The position numbers and the translations under genes were made by a program. The notes under the pieces were generated by a model. The model saw only the letters and a program-made list of their open reading frames with translations, was not told the DNA's origin and made no database searches. This document shows positions 7,588-16,311 of a stretch of 16,311 nt of DNA, piece by piece (within the stretch, counting starts at the first letter, position 1; the number at the start of each line of letters is the position of its first letter). The stretch is from Epichloe hybrida. Lineage: Eukaryota > Ascomycota > Sordariomycetes > Hypocreales > Clavicipitaceae. Location of the stretch: NCBI GenBank assembly GCA_019022495.1, contig JAFEKR010000149.1:1-16311 (forward strand), read 5' to 3'.

Positions 7588-9357
7588 ATGCCTCCTGGTG
7601 TAAGTGGCCACTGAGCGTGTTTTCCCACTCTACTCTGTCTTCCTCTCTTCCTCCTCTCTTTCCAAACACCGAGCCTCCTCTTTTTCGTCTCGCTGCAACG
7701 GGCCCAGACCTTGCTGACACGGATATTTGTTTGTCGCGCTTTTACAGACCCGTGCTGCACGTCAACGTGTCGAGAACGACGAGAACTCGACGCGTCCCCA
7801 TACACGCGCAGCCAAGGCCGCTGCTCTCAACTTGGACGAACTCGCCATGCCTGCAAAGGGTGCCCTGCAGCCGAAGAAGTCGGCCGCCAATCTTGGCAAT
7901 GCCGGCGTTCAAAGGAAGCGTAACGTCCTCGGGGACATGAGCAATGTCAACAAATCAGAGGCCAACGAGGGAAAGAAGGTAGCTGGTGCCAAGGTTGGAC
8001 TCATCTCCAAGGCTCATCCTGTTGGTGTACAGAAGGCCTCCGCACGCCCTGCTCGTAGCGCTCCTCTTGCTACCAAGGAATCAAACAAGATGCCCGCTAG
8101 ACGAACTGGCCCTGGCTCTGTCGCCGCGCCCAAGAGAAAGGTCTCCTCCAACGCCAGCAAGGAGCCAGAGTATGCCGTTGTCGAAGAAAGCCAGCCTGCC
8201 CGTAAGAAGGCCCACAAGGAGAAGTCGGAAGACGTCGTTCGTGACGAGAACCGCCGCGTCGTCTCGACAGGCTTGGATGAGAAGCCAGCTGTCGGTGAAA
8301 GCACAACTGACAGCGCCGTGCCTCCCGAGGGCGTTGCTGAGATTGAGGCCGATGACTGGGATGACCCTCTCATGGTGGCCGAGTACGCTACCGAGATCTT
8401 TGAATACTTGCGCGACCTCGAATGCCGCTCCATCCCCAACCCCCAATACATGTCACACCAAGATGACCTCGAGTGGAAGACGCGTGGTATTCTCATTGAC
8501 TGGCTCATTGAAGTCCACACAAGATTCCATCTTCTTCCCGAGACATTGTTCCTTGCTGTCAACATCATTGATCGTTTCTTGTCGGAGAAGGTTGTTCAGC
8601 TTGACCGCCTCCAGCTTGTTGGCATCACTGCCATGTTCATTGCCTCCAAGTACGAGGAAGTCCTGTCACCACATGTTGAGAACTTCAAGCGCATTACCGA
8701 CAATGGCTTCAGTGAGGCTGAGATTCTGAGTGCGGAGCGTTTCTTGCTCAGCACTCTCAGCTACGACCTGAGCTATCCCAATCCCATGAACTTTCTTCGT
8801 CGTGTGTCGAAGGCGGACAACTATGACATCCAGTCTCGCACTATTGGCAAGTACTTGATGGAGATTAGCCTTCTCGACCACCGCTTCATGGCTTATCGGC
8901 CGAGTCACTGTGCTGCTGCTTCCATGTACCTGGCCCGCATGATGTTGGACCGCGGCCCATGGGTAAGTCTCGTCACATCTGCGAGCACAAATTGGATCAT
9001 GATGACCTTGATACTAACTACAACATTTTCTCCTCCCACAATAGGACGAGATTCTGGCATACTACGCTGGATATGACAAGCAAGAGGTTCAGCCTGTTGT
9101 CGACTTGATGATTGACTACCTCGCTCGTCCCGTCGTCCACGAGGCCTTCTTCAAGAAGTACGCTAGTAAAAAGTTTTTGAAAGGTAAAGACACATGATAC
9201 TGGTTGCTTGAAATTGAAACCCAGAAAAAAAGGAACAAGTTTAGGACTAACTCGTGATCGCTTCGCAGCTTCCATTCTTGCTCGATCATGGGCCAAGAAG
9301 AACGCTGCCCTTTTCAGCATCACAGACACGGAGCTGTCTCTAGATCAAATATCATGA
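7588..9357 (+). CDS. nimE: B-type G2/mitotic cyclin (NimE/Cdc13/Clb family)
   Basis: Regulatory partner of Cdk1 that drives entry into mitosis and is destroyed by the anaphase-promoting complex. Four exons: 7588-7599, 7748-8962, 9045-9183, 9269-9357, with introns of 148, 82 and 85 bp, giving 484 aa. The first exon encodes only MPPG and joins TRAARQRVENDEN in phase 0. A perfect destruction box, RNVLGDMSN (R-x2-L-x4-N), is at 62-70. Basic clusters APKRKV (131-136) and ARKKAHKEK (155-163) may be nuclear signals. The N-terminal cyclin fold starts about residue 217 and includes the family core TRGILIDWLIEVHTRFHLLP (249-268) and FIASKYEEVLSP (301-312). The C-terminal fold follows from about 345 to the end, with RPVVHEAFFKKYASKKFLK. 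Length and motifs are normal for the family and there is no frame defect. It is divergent from uL2m and followed by the THO gene on the same strand. Confidence 0.96.
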
Positions 9358-9513
9358 GAGTGATACCAAACTCGAAACGCGTCAACATACATCTGTCTTT
9401 TCGATTGCACATCTTTTTTATTAGATATGAGCTTTACAAAGTCAGGATACCACCACACACGGGGCTGGATTACGCTCACGACATAACTTCTTTTTGACGA
9501 CTCTAATACACAT

Positions 9514-9537
9514 CACCGCCACCGCCACCGCCACCAC
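9514..9537. repeat. (CACCGC)n short tandem repeat
   Basis: Three CACCGC units and a CACCAC end unit, about 160 bp after the cyclin stop codon, probably in its 3' UTR. Confidence 0.7.
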
Positions 9538-10154
9538 TTTGTCTGAGAGAGAAGCTTGATGACTCAGACATGGACCATGTTGTCGTCTTATCTTGATGAC
9601 GAGGAGGCTGGCCCGCAAACGTACCGGCGCGTCCATTTTTGTTTTTAGCAAGTATTTCAGCATGCAATTTTGTTCAGCTGTTTGTGTGTTTTTACATGGC
9701 GCTTGGAGTCACTGGCGAACTTGGCAAGGATTGTTTGGATTGACAGGTTGGAGATGGCTGCAGCGGCCGGCTTGGTTGGGCGCGATGCACTGGGAGAGGC
9801 GTACTGCGGTACTGCGAAACAAGGCCTCTGACTTCTAGTTGAGTGGGAAGCCGTGCTTGTCACACGAGGCGGCGAGGCTGTGATGGAGCTTGTACATATA
9901 TCTTGTTCGGTTTACAGGCAGGGATCGGGAACAGGAATGAGAATTGCATCGCATGAATGACAGACAATAACGAGTCATGGTGACACTAGGGATGAACAGC
10001 GGTGGGAGGGCACCAGAAGTGACATCAGACGAACGGCATGATGAAGCTTGCCGGCTCGCTGACTGTTGTCATCTCATTGTGGTCTAGCCGACATCGAACA
10101 GGTTGACCCACTCTTGTCGAGCACCCGGGGACCCAAGTCGTATGGAAAGACTAG

Positions 10155-10161
10155 CCAATCA
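10155..10161 (+). promoter_or_regulatory. CCAAT box upstream of the THO gene
   Basis: CCAATCA lies 416 bp before the start codon, and a T-rich tract follows about 105 bp downstream. This is a common fungal core-promoter arrangement; function is inferred from position. Confidence 0.35.
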
Positions 10162-10264
10162 TGTTCTTCCAATCGTCTCTCCAACAAACCACCACCAAGT
10201 CTGTCTACTCCTCCTCACTTGCACCAACGGCCGCCATATCAGGTTCCAACGCCCCTCTTAATTG

Positions 10265-10285
10265 TTTTTTTTTTTCTTTTTTTTT
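10265..10285 (+). promoter_or_regulatory. Poly(dT) promoter tract
   Basis: T11-C-T9 about 290 bp upstream of the THO-subunit start codon, between the CCAAT box and the presumed leader. It is a likely nucleosome-depleted element, judged by composition only. Confidence 0.35.
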
Positions 10286-10428
10286 CAAATTCGCCATTGT
10301 AGACTTCTTGTTACCCAAGGGAACCTGTCATCACGATCGAGCCAGCCAGCAAACAACAGAACCTACCATCCCTCCCTCAATTTTATCTTGCAGATACCAG
10401 GTGCTCGCACTCACCCCCGAGCCACTCA

Positions 10429-10430
<2 letters not shown>

Positions 10431-10459
<29 letters not shown>

Positions 10460-10460
10460 C
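10431..10460. repeat. (CAGGCT)5 tandem repeat
   Basis: Four exact CAGGCT units plus CAGGCC, ending about 117 bp before the start codon of the THO gene, so probably in its 5' leader. No stop-free frame links it convincingly to the coding region. Confidence 0.8.
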
Positions 10461-10576
10461 GCAATAGAGTCTCAAAACTCCTGTGCCATTTAGTCAAGTA
10501 AAGATAGAAGACCTCCACGCCTCATTCTTGCCATAGCGGATCCGAAACCAAGTCCGATCAAAGTCCACTCCAGACC

Positions 10577-12027
10577 ATGGCTCCTGTCCTACGCGCCAGG
10601 CAGAGCCTTTCGAAGGATCGATTCTCGTCGTACTTTAGCAGTCTGCGAAGCCAGCCGTATAACGATCCTAATTCTACGAGGGGAGGGTCGCATTCGTGGG
10701 TTCTCTCATCCTCATGGATTGCGCTTTTATGGACGAGGGACTGACTTGGGTAGGTTGAGGGCTATTGCGTGGAATCCGTTGGGGAATTTGGTTGCGACGG
10801 GGTCCATGGATAAGACGTTGAGAGTTTGTGAGTTTCTAATCTTCACATGAAACGCGGAAAACGCATTTGTAACCATTCTCATAGGGAACCCCGAGAAACC
10901 ACACGTCAAGTTCTCGACAGAACTAAAAGGTCACACCGCATCCGTCGAGAAGGTCGCCTTTAATCCCACCAAGGACGCGGAGCTGTGCAGCGTGAGTACG
11001 GATGGGGTTGTCAAGTTCTGGGACGTGAGGACCAAGGCTTGCTTCAATGAGGTGAGGGGGCTGGGTGACGCGTTGAGCTTGGCTTGGGCGCCGGATGGGG
11101 AGACATTGATTGTGGGAAACAAGGTGTGTTTTTGATGCCAGGCTTCCGTGTGCCCCTTTTCTTGCTGCTCTTCATCATCAAAGGTACTGACAATGAAACT
11201 CTGCATAGTCCGACACCATCTTTGTTCTGTCCCCCAGGCAATCTACGCCCCTTGCCACGCACCAGCAGGATATGCAGACCAACCAAATTGCCTTTTGCTA
11301 CAGCGGCACCAAAATCTTCGTCACGACCTCGGAAGGTCGCATTCGCATCTTGTCGTATCCGGACTTCCAGCCCGTTTTGAACATGCGTGGTGGGGACGAG
11401 GAGCGTGAGTTCATGCTCAATGGGCATACGTCGTCGTGCCTGACGGCAGAGGTGCAGCCCACGGCGAGGTATCTCGCTACGGGGGGGTCTGATTCCATTA
11501 TTGCGCTGTGGGATACGACGGACTGGATTTGTCAGAGGACGTTGACGAAGATGACGGGGGCGGTGAGGAGTATCAGTATGTTTTACTTCTTCTTCTTCTT
11601 CTTCTTCTCCCTCACCTTCCTATTCGCCGTTTCCCTTGTTGTTTCATTTTCATTTTTGATACTTGCCATGTGTTATAGCACCTACCGTGTCTTCACCGTG
11701 TATAGCATTATAGCATGACATGACTAACTAAGTAGGCTTCACTTTCGACGGGAGTTATATTGTCGGAGGCAGCGACGAAGGTAAAACCCCCCCTTCCTTA
11801 TGCCTTACTCCCCTTTAAAACTCTTATACTCACAATTCCTACTTTCTTTTCACAAATTCACAGGAAATGGCCTCGAAGTATCTCACGTTGAAACAGGTGA
11901 ACATGTACACACGTTCAAGACGGCAGGTTCGTGCCCCGTAATGGCGTGGGCCCCGACTAGGTACTGCTTGGCGTATAGTGATCTGGGGATATTACGAATC
12001 GTGGGGGTAGACATTGATAGGAAGTAG
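10577..12027 (+). CDS. tex1: THO complex WD40 subunit (THOC3 / Tex1 family)
   Basis: WD40 component of the THO/TREX complex, which couples transcription to mRNP assembly and nuclear export. Six exons: 10577-10695, 10754-10827, 10885-11123, 11209-11575, 11736-11780, 11864-12027. The five introns are 58, 57, 85, 160 and 83 bp, each with a GT-AG border that preserves the frame. The protein has 335 aa, close to the size of animal THOC3. Blade ends are visible as TLRVW (61-65), VVKFWDVRTK (106-115) and SIIALWDTTDW (240-250). Family phrases include AWNPLGNLVATGS, ELKGHTASVEKVAFNP and RYLATGGSDSIIALWDTTDW. The end AYSDLGILRIVGVDIDRK is the normal family C-terminus. The start ATG at 10577 has a good context (ACCATGG) and is preceded by a 413-bp ATG-free leader. 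The fourth intron is unusually long for this gene and contains TTC repeats. Confidence 0.94.
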
Positions 12028-12345
12028 TTTGGTGGGCAGGGAGATGATCGACATTTGATCATGACCTTCCTTGGTTGGGTTTCTGTGCGAGCATATCGGA
12101 TTGCACGGAGGAAACTTTGCTCTGGATATCGTCTGCACGCCAGTTTCACGGGGCTGATTCGACGTTCAGGGCTGACAGTTTTGACAGTTTCCATGGTATT
12201 TGACATGGACCTCAAGCTTCATCTTGCCACTCGAAATGAAGCGATGCCAAAGACGTGTGTACCCGTCAGCGCGGGTGAGCTCGATACCGTTTCGAGACCA
12301 ACCAGGGAGCAGGGAGGGAAGGAGTGTATAGAATGTGGTCATGCC

Positions 12346-12388
12346 TACTCCGTAATCCGTAACACTACCGCGGGTTTTCTACGGAGTA
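12346..12388. promoter_or_regulatory. Inverted repeat TACTCCGTA ... TACGGAGTA
   Basis: Two perfect 9-bp arms (12346-12354 and 12380-12388) separated by 25 bp; the spacer contains another ATCCGTAA and an ACCGCGGG. It could be a paired binding site or a hairpin in the 3' end of the THO transcript. It is about 320 bp after that gene's stop codon and 650 bp before the next start. Confidence 0.4.
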
Positions 12389-12640
12389 CTCATCTTACTC
12401 ATCTCGTCTCGTCGCTTTTTTTTTTTTTTCACTTTGGCTGACACTCATTGGAAGCCTCTGTAGCAAATGCAGGGGGTTTTTGTCTTTGGCTTGTCTCAGG
12501 TTGTCTCGCCTTCTGCAGCAAAGCTCTTTGTAGCTGCTCGTCGCTGGGGATGCTTGCTGGCCTTCTGGAAGGCCCCACAGAGCCAGCCTCCTCAGCCCTC
12601 CTCCTCTGCGCTCCTCCCCAGTTCGTTAATTCGTTACTAC

Positions 12641-12680
12641 CCATCGTGCCATCGAGCCATCGAGCCATCGAGCGCCATCG
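12641..12680. repeat. Octamer tandem repeat (CCATCGAG)n
   Basis: One CCATCGTG unit, three CCATCGAG units and a partial CCATCG after a 2-bp interruption. It lies upstream of the transcription factor gene. No function is visible. Confidence 0.75.
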
Positions 12681-13040
12681 TCCCAGCATCCATACCATCG
12701 TCGAATCGTCGAAGGTGTGGGCTTCGAGCGGGCTCCGCTTTTGCAAGTTGGATGGGCGTTTGTAACGACAATTTGACCTCCGTCCATCACACCTGTTGGC
12801 CTCTTCCATCCTTTGCGAACCTCGCCGACTCCAAGCCCGTCGAACTTTTCGTGTTAATTCTTCCTACTACTAGCCTCCTCGCCGCAACCCCACGCCCGGC
12901 AACTGCCTGAAAGTCAGCCCACCTTGCAAGACTTGACTTGTCCTGTCCGCCGCTCTGACCGCCCGTCGAGTCGACCCCCCCCCCCCTTCGTGCCAGGAGC
13001 ACAACGGTAAATTAAAGTCCGTGCGACATCGCGCTCCATC

Positions 13041-16000
13041 ATGGCCGGCTCATCAGACGACAATGCCTCGTCGAGTAATGACAACAATAACCAACATGAA
13101 AGTCCCCCGGCGGCCGAAAACAATGTTACTATGCGAGACCACGTTCCTGACAATGCAAGCGTTCCAAAACCGAAGCGACTAGCATGCATGATTTGCAGGA
13201 AGCGCAAGCTCAAATGCGATGGTGTCCGTCCAAGTTGCAGTACATGCTCACGCCTGGGCCATTCCTGCGCCTACGATGAGCAACGGAGGAAGAGTGGCCC
13301 AAAGAGAGGATATGTCAAGGCCCTTGAAGAGCGACTAAGTGAGTGCAAATCTATGCGAGCGTATGGGCTCTTTTGTTGCGCTTTTCTGTCGGCACACACA
13401 CCTCAGAAGCAGCTGGCAAAGCATAAAGACGGCTGCTGGTCTGGTTGATTCTTGCTTGGCTGACCTGATACCTCTCCCCGCCGCAGAGCAGGTCGAGACT
13501 TTGTTAAAAACGCAAGATCCCGTGCCGCCAACTCCGAGCTCGACAGCGAAATCAATGAATCTGCCCATGTCCGGCGTACACAACGTCCCATCGGCTTCAC
13601 AGAGCCTTGGTGTTGCCAACCCAGCTATGGGGATGGGTGGAGATGGCGATGTGAGCCGGTGGCAGCATTACAGTGGCGAATCTCCCCAAGGTGGCACCGT
13701 GGACGATTTCGATTTCAATTCTACCATGGGAATGCCAATGAACAACGTTAGCGAAGGAAACTTTACCTGGGAGATGATCGGTTTGGGACTCGAAGAACCC
13801 CTGCCGCCTCAAGAAACAATCGACGAGCTCCATCAAGTCTACTTTGAAAAGGTTCATCCGTCAATGCCCATGATTCACAGGTACCGATACCTCGCTGCCA
13901 TGAACTTGTAAGTCTTATGTGTGTGATCATGGTGAACGATTGGTCCACACCAAAAAAAGGAGAGTCGGGAGAATCTTAACTGACAAGACATTCAAACAGG
14001 GCCCCAAATCAGCGCCCACCAGTGTGCCTGCGATATGCCATGTGGACCTTGGCATGTTCTATAACCGACAAGTATGCTGATTTGAAGGATTTGTTTTACC
14101 AGAGGGCTCGCAGATACGTCGAGGCCGATTACGTGAAGGGCTATGGCGAACACATGATTTCCGTGGCGCATTGCCAAACGCACATCCTGCTGGCCGCCTA
14201 TGAGATGAAGATGATGTACTTTTCGCGAGCGTGGATTAACACCGGCTCAGCTGTTCGTCTGGCTCAAATGTGTGTAAAGCTCGGTCGGGCCTTTGTTTGT
14301 ATCATGATTATCACAACATGCCAGACTGACTTTCTCCCTCTAGGATTGGACTGCATCGAATGGATGGCACTGGGTTGGACGTGAAACAGTGCGTCCCACC
14401 TCCCAAGGACTGGACCGAACGCGAAGAGCGCCGTCGAACATTTTGGATGGCTTTTTGCGAGGATCGTTATGCAAGCATTGGAACTGGATGGCCCATGACG
14501 ATTGATGAGAGGGATATCATGACCAGGATGCCCTCGTCAGAGGAGGCGTATGATATGAGCCGCCCCGAGCAGACGCAAACGATTGCGGAATGTACTGCTC
14601 CGTCCGGTGCCGCCAAGTTGTCCTCGTTCGGTGGCGTTGTATTGATGGCTTGCCTGTTCGGCCGCAATCTGATCCACCTTCATCGTCCTGAAGATGACGA
14701 TCTTGACCATGACCTGAATGGCCCCTTCTGGAAGCGACACAGGCAAATGAACGGCATTTTGCTCAACACTTCTCTTGGTCTCCCGGCCCACCTCAAACTT
14801 CCCTCGGGGCTGTCGAATCCCAACGTCATCTTCACCAACATGAGTATCCACACAACAACCATTTGCTTGCACCAGGTCGCCATTTTTCAAGGCCGATAAG
14901 AACAAACTAGCCTCGTCGGTCAGCTCAGAAAGCAAAGTTCGTTGCATCACTGCTGCAAACGAGATTGCAAGCATTATGAGAACAATTTTTCACATGGACC
15001 TAGCAGCGGTAAGGGGTTTTTATTTATTTTTTATCGAAATCGAAATGTCGAGGTAAAGTGTTTATGTACTGAATTGTTATCCAGATGCATCCCTTCATCT
15101 CTTTTTGTCTCTACGTTGCGGCTCGAGTTTTTGTTCAGTATCTCAAAAGTCGCCCTGATGATGCTCAAACTGCAGACTCGTTACGATTTCTCCTGTCGGC
15201 AATGGATGCTCTGAAACGAAGGAACCCCTTGACGGAGTCGTTTCTGGTGCAACTTGACGTCGATTTTGAAGCATTAGCTGTCCGCATCCCCAAGCTGAGA
15301 AGCGCGTTTTCTCGACAAGGTGACAGCGTATGTAGAAACCCGACCCCCTCAAAATGACCCCACTGATGCTGACTCATTGTCAACTTGTCGTAATGCTAAA
15401 AAATAAAGAAAACAGCCCCGATTTGGAAGCAAGACCGGACACGCCGGTCCGCTATGCAGCGATCGTGAAGGCCTCCAAGGGATTCTAGCGTATAGAGAGT
15501 GCGATTTCATGCAGGCTGCAGCCGAAGACGGAAACCCAGTAAATGGTCCAGATCTGGTTGAAGGCCAGGGAGACACCGCGGCAGGAAGAGCATCCATGTC
15601 AAGCATTGGTGGCTTCGGAGGGCAGCCATGGATGTCAGCGGATCAGGACTCGATACCGGGTTTGACACCTACCGCAGGGACCATATTCGAGAAGAACGGT
15701 CCGACAGGAGGCCGTGTTCCAGGCTTTGGCGAGGTCAATAGTGAAGGTCACGACAGGCAAGGATCATCAGAAGCTAGTCAGTCCAACGGCCCGAAACCAA
15801 ACTCCAGCGGCGCCGGCTCGGACGCCAAGGCCCGTCTAGCCCCAGGTATGGGCGGCACACGACGGGACGCTGCCTTCCAACCCAGTCCAATCTCTCCTCA
15901 TGAAAATATTTTGAACCCCAACGGGCCAATGGGTGCCGGCAATGGCAATCACCAGGGCTTTTATGCTGGGCCATCTGCATACGCCATGGGCCATGGTATG

Positions 16001-16192
16001 GCTGGCCAACAAAATAGAGGATTCCCCATGCCGTCAAGCGGGTGGTCGCATGTGAGCAGCCAAAACCAAGGCCCCCCCAACATGACTCCTGTCGGCGAGG
16101 GAGTTCTTCGAGCGCTCATGAAAATGGGGCCGATGGATGCCATGGATCTCTCGTCTTGGGATCCGGGGCAGGACAGTGTAATGAGGGGCTGA
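13041..16192 (+). CDS. Zn2Cys6 fungal-specific transcription factor (apparent frameshift in exon 4)
   Basis: Six exons: 13041-13338, 13487-13907, 14000-14269, 14344-15008, 15085-15327, 15416-16192; introns 148, 92, 74, 76 and 88 bp. The binuclear zinc cluster has Cys 49, 52, 59, 66, 69 and 76 (C-x2-C-x6-C-x6-C-x2-C-x6-C). A short coiled-coil linker follows (ALEERLKQVETLLKTQ, 94-109), then a polar stretch. The fungal transcription factor middle domain starts near 200, with its hallmark around EREERRRTFWMAF. The C-terminal 258 residues, mostly exon 6, are Gly/Asn/Pro/Met-rich. In exon 4 the frame breaks at a T5 run (14883-14887): as written, translation stops at 14897-14899 after 514 residues. 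With one T fewer, the frame continues through FKADKNKL and the last two exons to 890 residues. All later introns splice in frame, so sequencing error or a very recent mutation fits better than an old pseudogene. Target genes are unknown. Confidence 0.88.
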
Positions 16193-16311
16193 AGAAGAAC
16201 CAGATCCTGCAGCTGGCGTAACAGGAGACGGGAGATTCAGACGTAGGCGATGCAAAAAGGTGGCGAGGCACTTGTAATAACTATTTTTTTTTTGGGGGGG
16301 GGGGGGGGGGT
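16193..16311. other. 3' UTR of the Zn2Cys6 gene and contig end
   Basis: There are 119 bp after the stop codon, ending in T10 (16284-16293), G17 (16294-16310) and a final T. No terminator or poly(A) signal is clear. The T-G run at the very end looks like an assembly stop or sequencing artefact. Confidence 0.6.

Larger units (their letters stand above)
9358..10576. other. Intergenic: cyclin 3' UTR and promoter/leader of the THO gene
   Basis: The region is 1.2 kb between two + strand genes, with no recognisable coding sequence on either strand. Contents are a (CACCGC)n repeat (9514-9537), a CCAATCA box (10155-10161), a T11-C-T9 tract (10265-10285) and a (CAGGCT)5 repeat (10431-10460). The last 413 bp before the next start codon contain no ATG. 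Confidence 0.6.
12028..13040. other. Intergenic: THO-gene 3' end and promoter/leader of the Zn2Cys6 gene
   Basis: The region is 1.0 kb with no recognisable gene. It contains a 9-bp inverted repeat (12346-12388), a T-rich run (12417-12429), an octamer repeat CCATCGAG (12641-12680) and a C12 run (12975-12986) close to the next start codon. The last 287 bp before that ATG contain no other ATG. Confidence 0.6.

Noticed and set aside
3073..13486. Three separate introns of exactly 148 bp (3073-3220, 7600-7747, 13339-13486)
   Set aside because: They share no sequence beyond splice signals and simple-sequence tracts. Equal length appears coincidental rather than a sign of mobile introns.
14876..14891. 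A 16-nt intron (GTCGCC to CAAG) to explain the transcription factor frame break
   Set aside because: It is impossibly short and would remove conserved residues. One extra T is a simpler explanation.
1..16311. A novel multi-gene system such as a metabolite cluster, a toxin/immunity locus or a mobile element
   Set aside because: All six genes belong to conserved, unrelated housekeeping or regulatory families. There are no transposon ends, no cluster enzymes and no block of unusual composition containing genes.

Overview
This window is a piece of a filamentous ascomycete nuclear genome, most likely a Sordariomycete and probably Hypocreales. The evidence is short introns (about 57 to 160 bp) with GTRNGT-type donors and CTAAC or CTGAC branch sites, wide gene spacing, pyrimidine-rich leaders, and proteins that read like filamentous-fungal versions of conserved families. 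I see six protein genes. I see no CRISPR array, transposon, rRNA or tRNA gene, and no metabolite cluster.

Layout, left to right: (1) casein kinase 2 regulatory subunit beta, + strand, first exon lost beyond the left edge (123-932). (2) A convergent 3' region (933-1874). (3) A PAP2 / DPP1-type lipid phosphatase, - strand, two exons (1875-3405), with a hexamer microsatellite in its 5' leader. (4) A long promoter region (3406-4568). (5) Mitochondrial ribosomal protein uL2m, - strand, three exons (4569-5786), with a reading-frame break inside exon 1. (6) A 1.8 kb divergent promoter (5787-7587). (7) A B-type mitotic cyclin, + strand, four exons including a 12-nt first coding exon (7588-9357). (8) A THO-complex WD40 protein (THOC3/Tex1), + strand, six exons (10577-12027). 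(9) A Zn2Cys6 transcription factor, + strand, six exons (13041-16192), interrupted by a single-base frame break in a T run. The last bases are a T10-G17 run, probably a contig end.

The genes are housekeeping or regulatory (kinase regulation, lipid signalling, mitochondrial translation, mitosis, mRNA export, transcription). Nothing indicates that they form one pathway or cluster.

I found no convincing new multi-gene system. The points most worth checking are two frame breaks in otherwise intact conserved genes, an ATG-free stretch of about 600 nt ahead of the mitotic cyclin, a recurrent ACGGAGTA motif seen only between genes (including one inverted pair), and a tandem splice-acceptor arrangement in the kinase gene. 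All exon boundaries are predictions from splice consensus plus reading-frame and family continuity, not transcript data.
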